From contig CAYRCC010000002.1 of NCBI GenBank assembly GCA_964422725.1, positions 46,714 through 110,713 of the forward strand: a DNA stretch of 64,000 bases, read 5' to 3'. A program made the position numbers and the translations under genes. Below, piece after piece: positions 35,801 through 43,869 of the stretch (positions within the stretch are counted from its first letter, which is position 1; every line of letters begins with the position of its first letter). The notes beneath the pieces were generated by a model. That model had not been told where the DNA came from and searched no databases. It saw only the letters and a list, made by a program, of their open reading frames with translations. The DNA comes from CAKSNH01 sp964422725 (GTDB lineage Bacteria; Bacillota; Clostridia; UBA1381).

Positions 35801-36775
35801 ACGGTTGATATGGATTTGAAACTTGATGCCTGTATGTCGGGCAAAGGTTCGGCGGTGTCGCTTTTGGGTTCGGCGTGCAAAGCAAATTACCTGTCAAGCA
35901 CATCTCAGATTTTGACGGTATCCGCCTCAGCCGGCGGCAACGGCTACTGGAGCAGTGTTACAATCAACGGTACGGATATCACATCTGCCGCAAATGTAAA
36001 CAACGGCACGGCAAACGGCGAAAGTGCCGGTACGGCATACACTTCATCGGGAGTGGTTTTCAACAGTCTTAACAGAGATACTACAGGTTGGCTGCATCTT
36101 ACGGCTATCCCTGATTTCGACTCACAGACCGTTGATGTAACTCTTACAAGAAAATCCACAGGTGATGTGGTTTATTCCGGCACGTTAAACTTTGTAGGTT
36201 CGGCGGACAGTCTTGAATACATCTACGCGGCAGGCGGAAAATATTACGGTGCGGTATGGCTGGATAATATTTCAATAACAGGCTACGGTTCCGCATCAAC
36301 CCCAGACAGCGGCAGTACCGACAGCTCGACTGCGGTTACCGGCACAGATGTTATATGGAATTTCGGCTCAAGCTCGTTTGTAAACCTCGGCACTGTTTCA
36401 TCGGCAACTACCGTTGACAATTTGACAATCAACGCTACAAGTGCCAAAACCGTTAAAGTATCAACATCAGGTGCATACACAGTAAACGGCACAAGCTACA
36501 GCACTATGCTGGCACTCGGCGGCGGCGGTGCCACAGGGTATCGTTCGATTGCTTTCAATGTAAGCGGTCCTTGCACGATTAAAGTTGTCGGCAAATCATC
36601 GGGAAGCACTACAAGAACTCTTGCCGTTTCCGACGGTACTAACGAAATCGGTACAATAAGTCAAACAAGCTCGCTTGCGGAAAACAGTTACAGCTACACC
36701 GGCGGTGCAGGCACAATTTATCTGTACTCGAAGGGCAGCGGTATAAACCTTTACGAAATAAGCGTAAATTACTAA
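32855..36775 (+). CDS. Second secreted rhamnogalacturonan lyase (PL11), multidomain
   Basis: A 1306-residue secreted enzyme. A signal peptide (about 1-32, ending ARAAS) is followed directly by the PL11 start (MEALDRGLVAMKTDSG, YMSWRLLGTENYNTSFNVYKN), then the beta-propeller with calcium loops DLDGDGQYE, DFNNDDTAE and DVDNDGCDE, ending near PHISYYVSDSYDSYDQRAV (about residue 650). A short S/T/P linker leads to two beta-sandwich modules (about 680-910 and 912-1145, both LamG/CBM-like), a Gly/Ser/Thr linker, and a terminal domain (about 1164-1306, DVIWNFGSSSFVNLG to NLYEISVNY) that resembles domains attached to secreted pectinases. The accessory modules differ from those of the first PL11. No cell-wall anchor is visible. 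Likely function: endo- or exo-cleavage of rhamnogalacturonan I. Confidence 0.93.
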   Translation: MFKRILAVMLAASVSFSASIVMPMTNTARAASARYMEALDRGLVAMKTDSGIYMSWRLLGTENYNTSFNVYKNNSLIATVSDSTNYLDTSGTITDSYSVAPSSGAKCSAVTAFSSGENFIDIPLAPLDDYIAPDGTAYEYEAKDASVGDLDGDGQYEIVIKREANRQHAGAAGFNHMYLEAYETDGTVLWRIDMGQNMRAMTEFSFLVYDFNNDDTAEIACKTAPGTVDGTGKYVTAASQSSAIKNADNTADYHDSNGYILSGPEYYTLFDGRNGAALDTIMYPMLRGTDSANTLNYIWGDNYGHRAEKCMSVVAYLDGVNPNIVLWRGIYFGQSRYGDGRTAAAALSVNSSNRLVVGNRFDTWSGQNGYTNGNEQYIGQGNHNLTVGDVDNDGCDEVLSGGLCLDQNMKPLWCSYRGHGDALHLGEYDPTNDTLEFFTVHEEGNSTAYDGTALDYGMTLFDAKDGTERLHIGATGDTGRGVMANLGMGGYYQIWGVGCYNANGGNSFTESSIVPSSYNFRIFWDGDMYDELLDATNPAKTYTPTVFKYNSSANAMETLFVSDETLTINGTKATPILQADMFGDWREEFIAVTNDYQAIRVYTTNIPTTNKLYTLMHDSMYRQAVAWQNQYYKQPPHISYYVSDSYDSYDQRAVKPNIQTVSYSGSSPSATATPIKSGVKTRNPNYIIDEDGDYYTAQRNIVGGSGVGGQTGSDVWTFSGYTYGFMSAAAQTNKYFWKSGGVTNNNGKFLMFAANGKNSTFTAMNNADGISATGVFSFDFAIPMSYSNTGYVARGNANSYVYLGDGTDTDITFGFIPTISNSAVTSADFTINGETVHTFTSGEAAQTWTHVDCVLDHDAKTAKITASYADGTTSTTETTWTDEDEICAVKVNPGTTWGTILLDEIKLYETDGILQEFWSEDFEGSAHKFSPITSGYSDYTYHTTDPSTANSLNSTVYGVGSRAGGDTGVQSSAIGGSAYKNITVDMDLKLDACMSGKGSAVSLLGSACKANYLSSTSQILTVSASAGGNGYWSSVTINGTDITSAANVNNGTANGESAGTAYTSSGVVFNSLNRDTTGWLHLTAIPDFDSQTVDVTLTRKSTGDVVYSGTLNFVGSADSLEYIYAAGGKYYGAVWLDNISITGYGSASTPDSGSTDSSTAVTGTDVIWNFGSSSFVNLGTVSSATTVDNLTINATSAKTVKVSTSGAYTVNGTSYSTMLALGGGGATGYRSIAFNVSGPCTIKVVGKSSGSTTRTLAVSDGTNEIGTISQTSSLAENSYSYTGGAGTIYLYSKGSGINLYEISVNY

Positions 36776-36811
36776 AAGCCGAGAGAGCTTAAAAAGAACC
36801 GTAAAAACAAC

Positions 36812-36855
36812 AAAAACAGCCTTCTATGCGAATATGTGCATAGAAGGCTGTTTTT
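36812..36855. terminator. Bidirectional terminator between PL11 and sbcC
   Basis: Perfect 18-bp inverted repeat, arms 36812-36829 and 36838-36855, loop 8 nt, with A-run and T-run on the two sides. It serves the PL11 gene on plus and could serve sbcC on minus. Confidence 0.85.
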
Positions 36856-36960
36856 ATGCAATGTTATATCAGAGTTTCCGGTATAAGTAATTTTTTGTGG
36901 CTTTTTATTTCACATTTTTCAATTTATTTCCGGTGTAATCACACCTACCCCCTACATTCC

Positions 36961-39723
36961 CTAAACGCGTACCTGTGCACTGCTGCCGCCGCACTTGTTT
37001 TTCACAACCACTATCTGTTTATCTATCCGCTCCTTCAGCTCCTCAACATGGGATATAATACCTATCTGCCTGTTTTTATCCGTCAAACTCACAAGCGCAT
37101 CCAATGCCTGTTTCAGCGATTCCTCATCAAGCGAACCAAAGCCCTCATCAACAAACATACTGTCCAGCCTGATACCGCCCGCGCCGGACTGCACCTCGTC
37201 CGCAAGTCCCAACGCCAGTGAAAGTGATGCCTTAAACGCCTCACCGCCGGAAAGCGTTTTTACGCTCCGCTGTGTACTGTTATAGTGGTCGGTTACATCA
37301 AGCTCAAGTCCGCTCTGCGAACGGTTGTTTTCCGCCTCGGCTCTGCGTTTAAGCTCGTACTGTCCGCCGGACATAACCATAAGGCGAGTGTTTGCGCGCG
37401 CAATTATTCTGTCAAAATAAGCGGCTTGTATATATGCCTCAAGCATAACCTTTTCTTTACCGGAAATATTTCCGTTCGCGGTATCGGAAAGTGCCTTCAC
37501 CCATACAAGTCTTTCCTCCGCCGACTTCAACTGTTCACACTTCTCCCCTATTCTTTTTTCACATTCCGAATTTACGCTGATTCTTGCATAAACCTCCGCA
37601 CTTTCACCGCTCAGCTGTACTTTTTTCAAATTAAGCTTTTCTTTTTGTGCGGTCATTTCCACAACATCAATTTCGTCGATATCCGTCAGCTGACCTTCAA
37701 GCACCGCACACCGCTCCTTTATTGCGTTTATTTCCTCACTGCACCTGCCGTAAGCCTCTGCCGCATTGTCAAGCTCCGACTGTATTCTTGCCCGTTCTCT
37801 CTTTAATTCCTCCACCCTCTTTGCCGCGTCCGACTTACTTTCAAATTTCAGCTCGCTCGCTATTTTCTCTATGTTCTCCGCCGCGGCATTGATTTGTGCT
37901 TCCGTCGCCGACAGCTTTTCCCGATTTTCCTGTATTTTAGCTTTTTCCGTTTCTGCTTCACTCTCCGTCTGCGGAATTAGTATGTCAAGCTCTTTTATGC
38001 GTTCTTCTTTTTTATGTTCTGCTGATATTTCCTTTTTCAGCTGTTCTATCTTTTCCTGTGTACTGCCGACAGCCTCGTCTATACACGCTTTTGCACCGTC
38101 AACACTGTCTGTCTTCAGCATTTCATAAGCCTTATCTTCAATTTGTGATTTTTTTGCCGCCGCAACCCCTCTGATATGTGCCGCCGCCGCACTTTTCTCT
38201 CTCATAAGCTCCGCCGCACTGTCAAGCTCCGTTTTCGCCTTTTTCAGCTTTGTTTCACTCGGTGCATCCGATTCCGTTCTCGCCGGCATTGGGTGCTGTG
38301 TCGAACCGCACACCGGACACGGCATACCCTCTTTAAGTTCACTCGCCAAAACTCCCGCCTGACAGTCAAGAAAAGCTCTGTTTAACACGTTGTAATACTC
38401 CGCCTTTTCGGCGTTCAGCTCAGCCGCCGCCGTATATTCGGCTTTGGTATTTTCCAATTCTGCCGACAGCTTATCGTATCCGACAATTTCTTTTTTCAGT
38501 GCCTCAAGTCGTTTTGCGCGCTCCGTTTCACTTTCAAGCTCATTTACGAGCTTTTCCCGCACAACGCTGCTCTGCGAATACGACTGCCTTTCCTCTTTAA
38601 ATACGGCTGTTCTGTTTTGCAAATCGTCAAGCCGCGACTGTCTGTCAAGCTGTTCCAAGCTCAGACTCTCATTTATTTTTACATTTTCTTTATATAACTT
38701 TCTTGCCCGTTCAAGCTCGTCATATCGGTCAAATGTATTCTCAACGGTAATTATTTCAAACTGCAATCTCTCGATTTTCTCTTTGCTGTCCGCTTTCTCC
38801 GCCAATGCACTTTTGAGTGTTTCCAACTGTGCGCTCTTTTCTGCCATAACGGCATTTGCGGTCTTTAACGATATTCGCGCTTTTTCCGTTTCCTCCGCCC
38901 TACCGAGCAATCGGTTAATGCTTTCAAGCTCTGTTTCCGTTTTTTCCAGTTCACTTTTTATATCGTTTTCTCTTTCTTTGTCCGCACTTATAATTCTTTT
39001 CAAAAGAGCCGAAATCTCGCCGTACAGCATACCTCCGTTTTTGGCTTTTCCCGTTTCACTCATAAGCTCGGCATTATTTCCGCAAACGATTCCGTTAATA
39101 TACTGCGCCGTACTTTCCTTTACCCGTTCACAGTTTTTCAAAAGCCGCAGCGTTTCATCTTTCAGCTTTTCCTGCAGCTGCCTGTAACAGTCGGTTTTAA
39201 ATATTTCGCGGAAAATTCTTTTGCGCTCCTCTGTCGGCGCAAACAACAGCCGCATAAAATCACCCTGTGCAATCATAGAAATCTGCAAAAACTGACTTCG
39301 GTCAAGTCCTACAACCTCACGCACCGCATTGTTGACATCTTTTATCTTCGTAACAATTCTGCCGTCCGGATACACAAACTCTGCGCCCGGCTTTTGAACC
39401 GTCATACCGCCGCCTTTTCTGGCTTTTCGCTCATACTCCGGATTTCGCCGAACCGTATATACCTCTTTGCCGTACTCGAACGTCAGCTCCACCTCAGTCG
39501 GCGTATCGGCTTCGGCATACTTTGAACGCAGCATGGTACTCTCGCGGTTTTCACCGCTCGCCTCGCCGTACAGAGCATATGTTATCGCATCAAATATCGT
39601 GGTTTTGCCGGCACCGGTGTCACCCGTAATAAGGTACAGACCACCGCCGAGCTTAGTCATATCAAGCTCCTCTTTTTCCGCATACGGTCCGAACGCACAA
39701 ATTATAAGTTTTAGCGGTTTCAT
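36961..39723 (-). CDS. sbcC: Nuclease subunit SbcC (Rad50-like ATPase)
   Basis: A 920-residue SMC-like protein. Walker A GDTGAGKTT lies near residue 35, long coiled coils (about 180-770) flank the zinc hook CPVCG (about 466-470, with ASELKEGMPCPVC before it), and the C-terminal ABC half has LSGGEAFKASLSLALGLAD, MFVDEGFGSLDEESL and IISHVEELKERI. With SbcD it forms an ATP-dependent complex that opens hairpin and protein-blocked DNA ends and limits palindrome replication. The start overlaps the sbcD stop by 4 bp. Length is typical for Gram-positive SbcC. Confidence 0.94.
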   Translation of the reverse strand: MKPLKLIICAFGPYAEKEELDMTKLGGGLYLITGDTGAGKTTIFDAITYALYGEASGENRESTMLRSKYAEADTPTEVELTFEYGKEVYTVRRNPEYERKARKGGGMTVQKPGAEFVYPDGRIVTKIKDVNNAVREVVGLDRSQFLQISMIAQGDFMRLLFAPTEERKRIFREIFKTDCYRQLQEKLKDETLRLLKNCERVKESTAQYINGIVCGNNAELMSETGKAKNGGMLYGEISALLKRIISADKERENDIKSELEKTETELESINRLLGRAEETEKARISLKTANAVMAEKSAQLETLKSALAEKADSKEKIERLQFEIITVENTFDRYDELERARKLYKENVKINESLSLEQLDRQSRLDDLQNRTAVFKEERQSYSQSSVVREKLVNELESETERAKRLEALKKEIVGYDKLSAELENTKAEYTAAAELNAEKAEYYNVLNRAFLDCQAGVLASELKEGMPCPVCGSTQHPMPARTESDAPSETKLKKAKTELDSAAELMREKSAAAAHIRGVAAAKKSQIEDKAYEMLKTDSVDGAKACIDEAVGSTQEKIEQLKKEISAEHKKEERIKELDILIPQTESEAETEKAKIQENREKLSATEAQINAAAENIEKIASELKFESKSDAAKRVEELKRERARIQSELDNAAEAYGRCSEEINAIKERCAVLEGQLTDIDEIDVVEMTAQKEKLNLKKVQLSGESAEVYARISVNSECEKRIGEKCEQLKSAEERLVWVKALSDTANGNISGKEKVMLEAYIQAAYFDRIIARANTRLMVMSGGQYELKRRAEAENNRSQSGLELDVTDHYNSTQRSVKTLSGGEAFKASLSLALGLADEVQSGAGGIRLDSMFVDEGFGSLDEESLKQALDALVSLTDKNRQIGIISHVEELKERIDKQIVVVKNKCGGSSAQVRV

Positions 39724-40856
39724 TCTTTATCCTCCCATATTTTCTCTATAAGCGACTGCACAAATTCGCTCTGTTCCTCACTCATCTGCCGATTATTCTG
39801 TTTTTCGTAAAATTGCGCAAACAGTTCAATCGGCGTTTTGGTTTCAACGGCATCTGCCGAATCAACGCAAGCCGCACTTCTCGTTCTTGTATTGTCATAA
39901 TCCAGTTTCATAATATTGGGATAAATAACTCTCAGCTTTGATATTGCCTCGGGAATATCCTCCTCGTCGGTAAGCGTGATATGCAGATAATCGTCAACCG
40001 CAGTGCCGTCATAGTATGCTTTTGACACAAGCCGCCCGTATTCACCCTTTATTTCCCTCATATCGTGTTTCGGTGTTAATTCCCTATATTTTATGTCAAC
40101 ACTGCCCTTTTCTTTAAGCTCAACAATCGTTACGGATTTTTTATGCGACACCTCCGAAAACGAATACTTCAGCGGTGTACCCGAATATCTTACGGTTTCG
40201 CGGCACACGCTCTGCGGTCTGTGAATATGCCCAAGCGCAACATAATCAAAATCATCAAACACAGCGGCATCGACATTGTCACTTCCGCCCACCGAAAGCT
40301 CCTCCGAGTCACTGCGCTGTGCACCTGTAACAAACTGATGCGTGATAATTACATTGCGCTCATTAGTGTCTACGTGCATATTTTCCACAGCCGCCGCTAC
40401 CGCCTCCGTATAGCTTTCTGTTTCTGTTTCCGGATAAAATCTGCGTACATTCGCCGGCTTGACGAAAGGCAGCATATATATGTTCAGTTTACCGTATTCG
40501 TCGGTAAGCGTTATCGGTGTAACCTCACCGTCATACACAGGCGACATATATATACCGCTTTTTTGCATAAGCCGAGCCCCAAACGATATACGTTCGGGAG
40601 AATCGTGGTTTCCGCTTATCACAAAAACCGACACGCCGCGCTCTGCCAGACTGCGCAAAAAGCCGTCAAAAAGCATAACCGCCTCAACCGGCGGTACACC
40701 CTTATCATACACATCGCCGGCTATTATTACTCCGTGCGGTTTTTCCTCGTCGGTAATATTTATAATTTGTTCCAAAATATACTCCTGCTCCTGTATCATA
40801 GAAAATTCATTTACACGCTTTCCTATGTGAAGGTCGGATAAATGTATAAATTTCAT
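39720..40856 (-). CDS. sbcD: Nuclease subunit SbcD (Mre11-like)
   Basis: A 378-residue metallophosphoesterase-type nuclease. The two-metal site is visible in FIHLSDLHIGK (D8, H10), IIAGDVYDKG, VISGNHDSPER, and the VIITHQFV and ALGHIHRPQ histidines. The C-terminal part (about 270-378) would form the capping domain. It partners SbcC, encoded immediately downstream with a 4-bp overlap. It has its own promoter on the minus strand, divergent from the ABC-transporter operon. Confidence 0.95.
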   Translation of the reverse strand: MKFIHLSDLHIGKRVNEFSMIQEQEYILEQIINITDEEKPHGVIIAGDVYDKGVPPVEAVMLFDGFLRSLAERGVSVFVISGNHDSPERISFGARLMQKSGIYMSPVYDGEVTPITLTDEYGKLNIYMLPFVKPANVRRFYPETETESYTEAVAAAVENMHVDTNERNVIITHQFVTGAQRSDSEELSVGGSDNVDAAVFDDFDYVALGHIHRPQSVCRETVRYSGTPLKYSFSEVSHKKSVTIVELKEKGSVDIKYRELTPKHDMREIKGEYGRLVSKAYYDGTAVDDYLHITLTDEEDIPEAISKLRVIYPNIMKLDYDNTRTRSAACVDSADAVETKTPIELFAQFYEKQNNRQMSEEQSEFVQSLIEKIWEDKE

Positions 40857-40920
40857 TTTGTATTCCTCGCTTAACCCATCGGTATTGACAAACTTAAAAA
40901 GCCTTATAATTTACACATTC

Positions 40921-40949
40921 ATTTTACACCAAATATTCTTTTACGTCAA
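40921..40949 (-). promoter_or_regulatory. sbcDC promoter
   Basis: Minus strand: -35 TTGACG (40944-40949), 17 bp, -10 TAAAAT (40921-40926). Confidence 0.7.
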
Positions 40950-40986
40950 TTGTCCGTTAAATACACAAAAATATCTGTAATTTTAA

Positions 40987-41015
40987 TTGAATTTAAAAAT
41001 TTCAAATGATAAAAT
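40987..41015 (+). promoter_or_regulatory. Promoter of the ABC-DUF1854-ABC operon
   Basis: -35 TTGAAT (40987-40992), 17 bp, -10 TAAAAT (41010-41015), 33 bp before the first ATG. Confidence 0.65.
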
Positions 41016-41048
41016 AATATGTAAGACACAAGAAAGGAACTTTGAATT

Positions 41049-43304
41049 ATGTCTATTTCAAACGACAAAATATGTATTGAGTCGCCGCCCGATTATGTTT
41101 TGAAATTCCTTGCCGAAAAAGGTTTTTCAGATGTTGTAGCGGCAGCACAAGCCGATATGACCGCCGACACAGCATACGGACAGGCGTGGGCTGTTGCCGG
41201 AAATGATTCTATGGCAGTAATTACGTTGGCAGAAAACTGCGGTGTATGGCAATGCGACAGTTATGCCGAATATAAGTATTCCGAGATTGACCGTTTTTAT
41301 ATTGACACATTTATTTCAAGCGGTATTTTAATCGGTGTTTTTTCCGAAACCGACTTTGAGCTTTGTTCTTTCTCCAACAACAGTGCACATACTTTCGGAC
41401 GTTTTGCCAACATACTTAACAAGCTGAAAAATGCCGCGCCGCTTACCGACGATGACCGCCGTTCGGAAACGGACGACCGTGTCTGTCCCAAATGCGGCAC
41501 GCCGTATCCTGACCGCGGACACAGAATATGTCCCAAATGTACAAAACGCACAACCATTTTTAAGCGGGTTATGTCATACGGCTTTAAATATCGTTTTCAC
41601 ATACTGGCTGTATTTATCGGCATAATGATTTCGGCAGGACTGTCGCTCCTTCGTCCGCAGCTTAACAACCGCGCGTTGTTTGACCGCGTATTGAATCCAC
41701 AGTCGCCGGAATACGGGCAAGTATTCAAATTAATGCTGTCCATATTCGCACTCGAAAGCGCAACGCTTGTAATGAGTATAATCAACGGACGAGTCGGCGC
41801 GACAATATCCGCAAAGATAATTTACGATATTAAGCTTGAGCTTTTTTCCGCAATGCAAAAGCTGTCGCTCAGCTTTTACAACAGCAAACACACAGGAAAT
41901 CTTATGAACCGCGTAAACAACGATGCACAGGATATACAGTATTTTATAAGTGACGGTATTCCGAGTTTTCTTATGAACCTGATAAATATATTGGGTATAC
42001 TGATAATTATGTTCAGCTACAATCCTCTGCTGTCGCTTTTGGTATTTATACCTATTCCGATTATTGTACTTGTAATACGCAAGGTTGTTCCCAATTTTTA
42101 CAAATACGAATGGAGTTCGTGGGGCAAGCGCAGTATAATAAATTCAGTAATAAACGACACCCTCACCGGAGCACGCGTGGTAAAGGCTTTCGGACGCGAG
42201 GACAATGAAATCAACCGATTCGACAAAGCAAACACAGACCTTTACGATGCACATATAAAACAGGGTTACGCCGCGGCAAAAACATTTCCTATGCTGAGCT
42301 ATCTTATGACAATCGGCGGTCTTTTTGTATGGGGGGTCGGCGGAAATGCCGTAATTGCCGGCAATATGACTATCGGTGTGCTTACTGCGTTTGTAAGCTA
42401 TATATCAATGATTTACGGTCCGCTTGATTTTATGGTGCGCACATTTGACTGGTATACGCGATGTATGAACTCGGCACAGCGTATATTTGAAATTATCGAT
42501 CAAAAGCCGGAAATTGCCGAAATCGACAACCCTGTAAAAATGCCGGATATGAAAGGTGATATTTCAATCAAAAACGTTACGTTTGAATACGAACCGAACA
42601 AACCTGTACTGCACAGTATCAATCTCGACATCAATGCCGGTGAAATGATAGGCTTGGTGGGACATTCGGGTGCCGGCAAATCCACGATAACAAACCTTAT
42701 AACAAGACTTTACGATGTAACCGAGGGCGGTATATACATCGACGGAGTCAACATAAAAGATATTTCCGTTTCCGATTTGCGCCGCCAAATAGGTATGGTA
42801 CTCCAAGAAACGTTCCTGTTCTCCGGTACACTTGCCGAAAATATCGCATACGCAAAGCCCAACGCAACAATGGAAGAAATAATAAATGCCGCAAAGCTGG
42901 CAAACGCGCACGACTTCATTATGCGTATGCCTGACGGATATGAAACTATGATAGGCAAGCGCAAAAACAATCTGTCCGGCGGTGAAAAACAGCGTATTTC
43001 CATTGCGCGTGCCATTTTGGTTGACCCGAAAATCCTCATTCTCGACGAGGCAACCGCCTCCGTCGACACCGAAACCGAACGTCTTATACAAGAGGCACTC
43101 GAACGTCTTACCAAAGGCAGAACAACCATCGCAATTGCCCACAGACTGTCCACACTCCGCAACGCCGACCGTTTGGTGGTTGTTGAAAAGGGAACAATTG
43201 CCGAAGCCGGTACTCACGAGGAGCTTGAAAAGCTCAACGGAATTTATTACGAAATGTTGCAAATTCAAAAAGAAGCGTTAAAAATAAAAGGAGGAGAAAT
43301 ATAA
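41049..43304 (+). CDS. ABC half-transporter with N-terminal zinc ribbon
   Basis: A 751-residue exporter-type half-transporter with an unusual N-terminal extension. Residues about 1-135 form a soluble domain of unknown type. Residues about 146-163 are a zinc ribbon (CPKCGTPYPDRG, then CPKCTK). Six membrane helices (about 175-475) carry the coupling-helix region. The ATPase domain has Walker A GHSGAGKST (about 538), the Q-loop segment MVLQETFLFSGTLAENI, signature LSGGEKQR, Walker B ILILDEAT and the H-loop IAHRLST; all catalytic residues are intact. It would pair with the second half-transporter two genes downstream. Its stop overlaps the DUF1854 start by 1 bp. Export substrate unknown. Confidence 0.88.
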   Translation: MSISNDKICIESPPDYVLKFLAEKGFSDVVAAAQADMTADTAYGQAWAVAGNDSMAVITLAENCGVWQCDSYAEYKYSEIDRFYIDTFISSGILIGVFSETDFELCSFSNNSAHTFGRFANILNKLKNAAPLTDDDRRSETDDRVCPKCGTPYPDRGHRICPKCTKRTTIFKRVMSYGFKYRFHILAVFIGIMISAGLSLLRPQLNNRALFDRVLNPQSPEYGQVFKLMLSIFALESATLVMSIINGRVGATISAKIIYDIKLELFSAMQKLSLSFYNSKHTGNLMNRVNNDAQDIQYFISDGIPSFLMNLINILGILIIMFSYNPLLSLLVFIPIPIIVLVIRKVVPNFYKYEWSSWGKRSIINSVINDTLTGARVVKAFGREDNEINRFDKANTDLYDAHIKQGYAAAKTFPMLSYLMTIGGLFVWGVGGNAVIAGNMTIGVLTAFVSYISMIYGPLDFMVRTFDWYTRCMNSAQRIFEIIDQKPEIAEIDNPVKMPDMKGDISIKNVTFEYEPNKPVLHSINLDINAGEMIGLVGHSGAGKSTITNLITRLYDVTEGGIYIDGVNIKDISVSDLRRQIGMVLQETFLFSGTLAENIAYAKPNATMEEIINAAKLANAHDFIMRMPDGYETMIGKRKNNLSGGEKQRISIARAILVDPKILILDEATASVDTETERLIQEALERLTKGRTTIAIAHRLSTLRNADRLVVVEKGTIAEAGTHEELEKLNGIYYEMLQIQKEALKIKGGEI

Positions 43305-43849
43305 TGCCCCCAAAACCACCAATGCCGGGTATGCCGCCCAGAAAGAAAATGAATATCAGCGAAATTACCGATATAATATATTTGACCGAAAAGGATATCA
43401 GATTTTACGAAACCAACGGCAAACTGCTCGGCGCGGAAACAAAAAACTATAACGGCAGAGTAAATCTTTACCGCATATTTCCTATTTCATACGAAAACGA
43501 ATACATATCCGTCCGTGACTCAAACCTTTGCGAGATAGGAATAATCAAAAAGCTTTCGGATTTTCCCGACACGCAGAAAACACTTGCACTACAAGAGCTC
43601 AACCGACGTTATTTCACGCCGAAAATCACTAAGGTTATCGACGCAAAGCAGGAGTTCGGAAACTTTTTCTGGCACGTCGAAACCACATCGGGCGAACGCA
43701 AATTTTCTATGCGTGACCTGGCAAATAACATAATCAGAACAAATGACCGCGGAATTATTCTTGTGGATATGGACGGAAGCCGCTACGCATTGGAAAATCC
43801 GCGCAAAGATGCCGGTAAGGCTATGAAATTTTTGGATATTTGGCTATGA
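43304..43849 (+). CDS. DUF1854 family protein between two ABC half-transporters
   Basis: A 181-residue soluble protein. A Pro/Met-rich start (MPPKPPMPGMPPRKKM) leads to a compact beta-rich domain with DIIYLTEKDIRFYETNG, LYRIFPISYENEYISVRD, LGALQEL-like helices replaced here by LALQELNRRYFTPKITKV, and WHVETTSGERKFSMRD followed by DVDG-type IILVDMDGSRYALENP. I recognise the DUF1854 pattern; in proteobacteria this family accompanies an ABC transporter linked to cyanophycin metabolism. No cyanophycin genes are visible here. It overlaps the first transporter gene by 1 bp and precedes the second by 20 bp, so all three are one unit. Confidence 0.75.
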   Translation: MPPKPPMPGMPPRKKMNISEITDIIYLTEKDIRFYETNGKLLGAETKNYNGRVNLYRIFPISYENEYISVRDSNLCEIGIIKKLSDFPDTQKTLALQELNRRYFTPKITKVIDAKQEFGNFFWHVETTSGERKFSMRDLANNIIRTNDRGIILVDMDGSRYALENPRKDAGKAMKFLDIWL

Positions 43850-43869
43850 TTTGATGAAAGGTATCAGCT

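Noticed and set aside
37285..39187. Long plus-strand frames inside sbcC (up to 247 codons)
   Set aside because: They are antisense shadows of the coiled-coil coding sequence; sbcC motifs on the minus strand are unambiguous.
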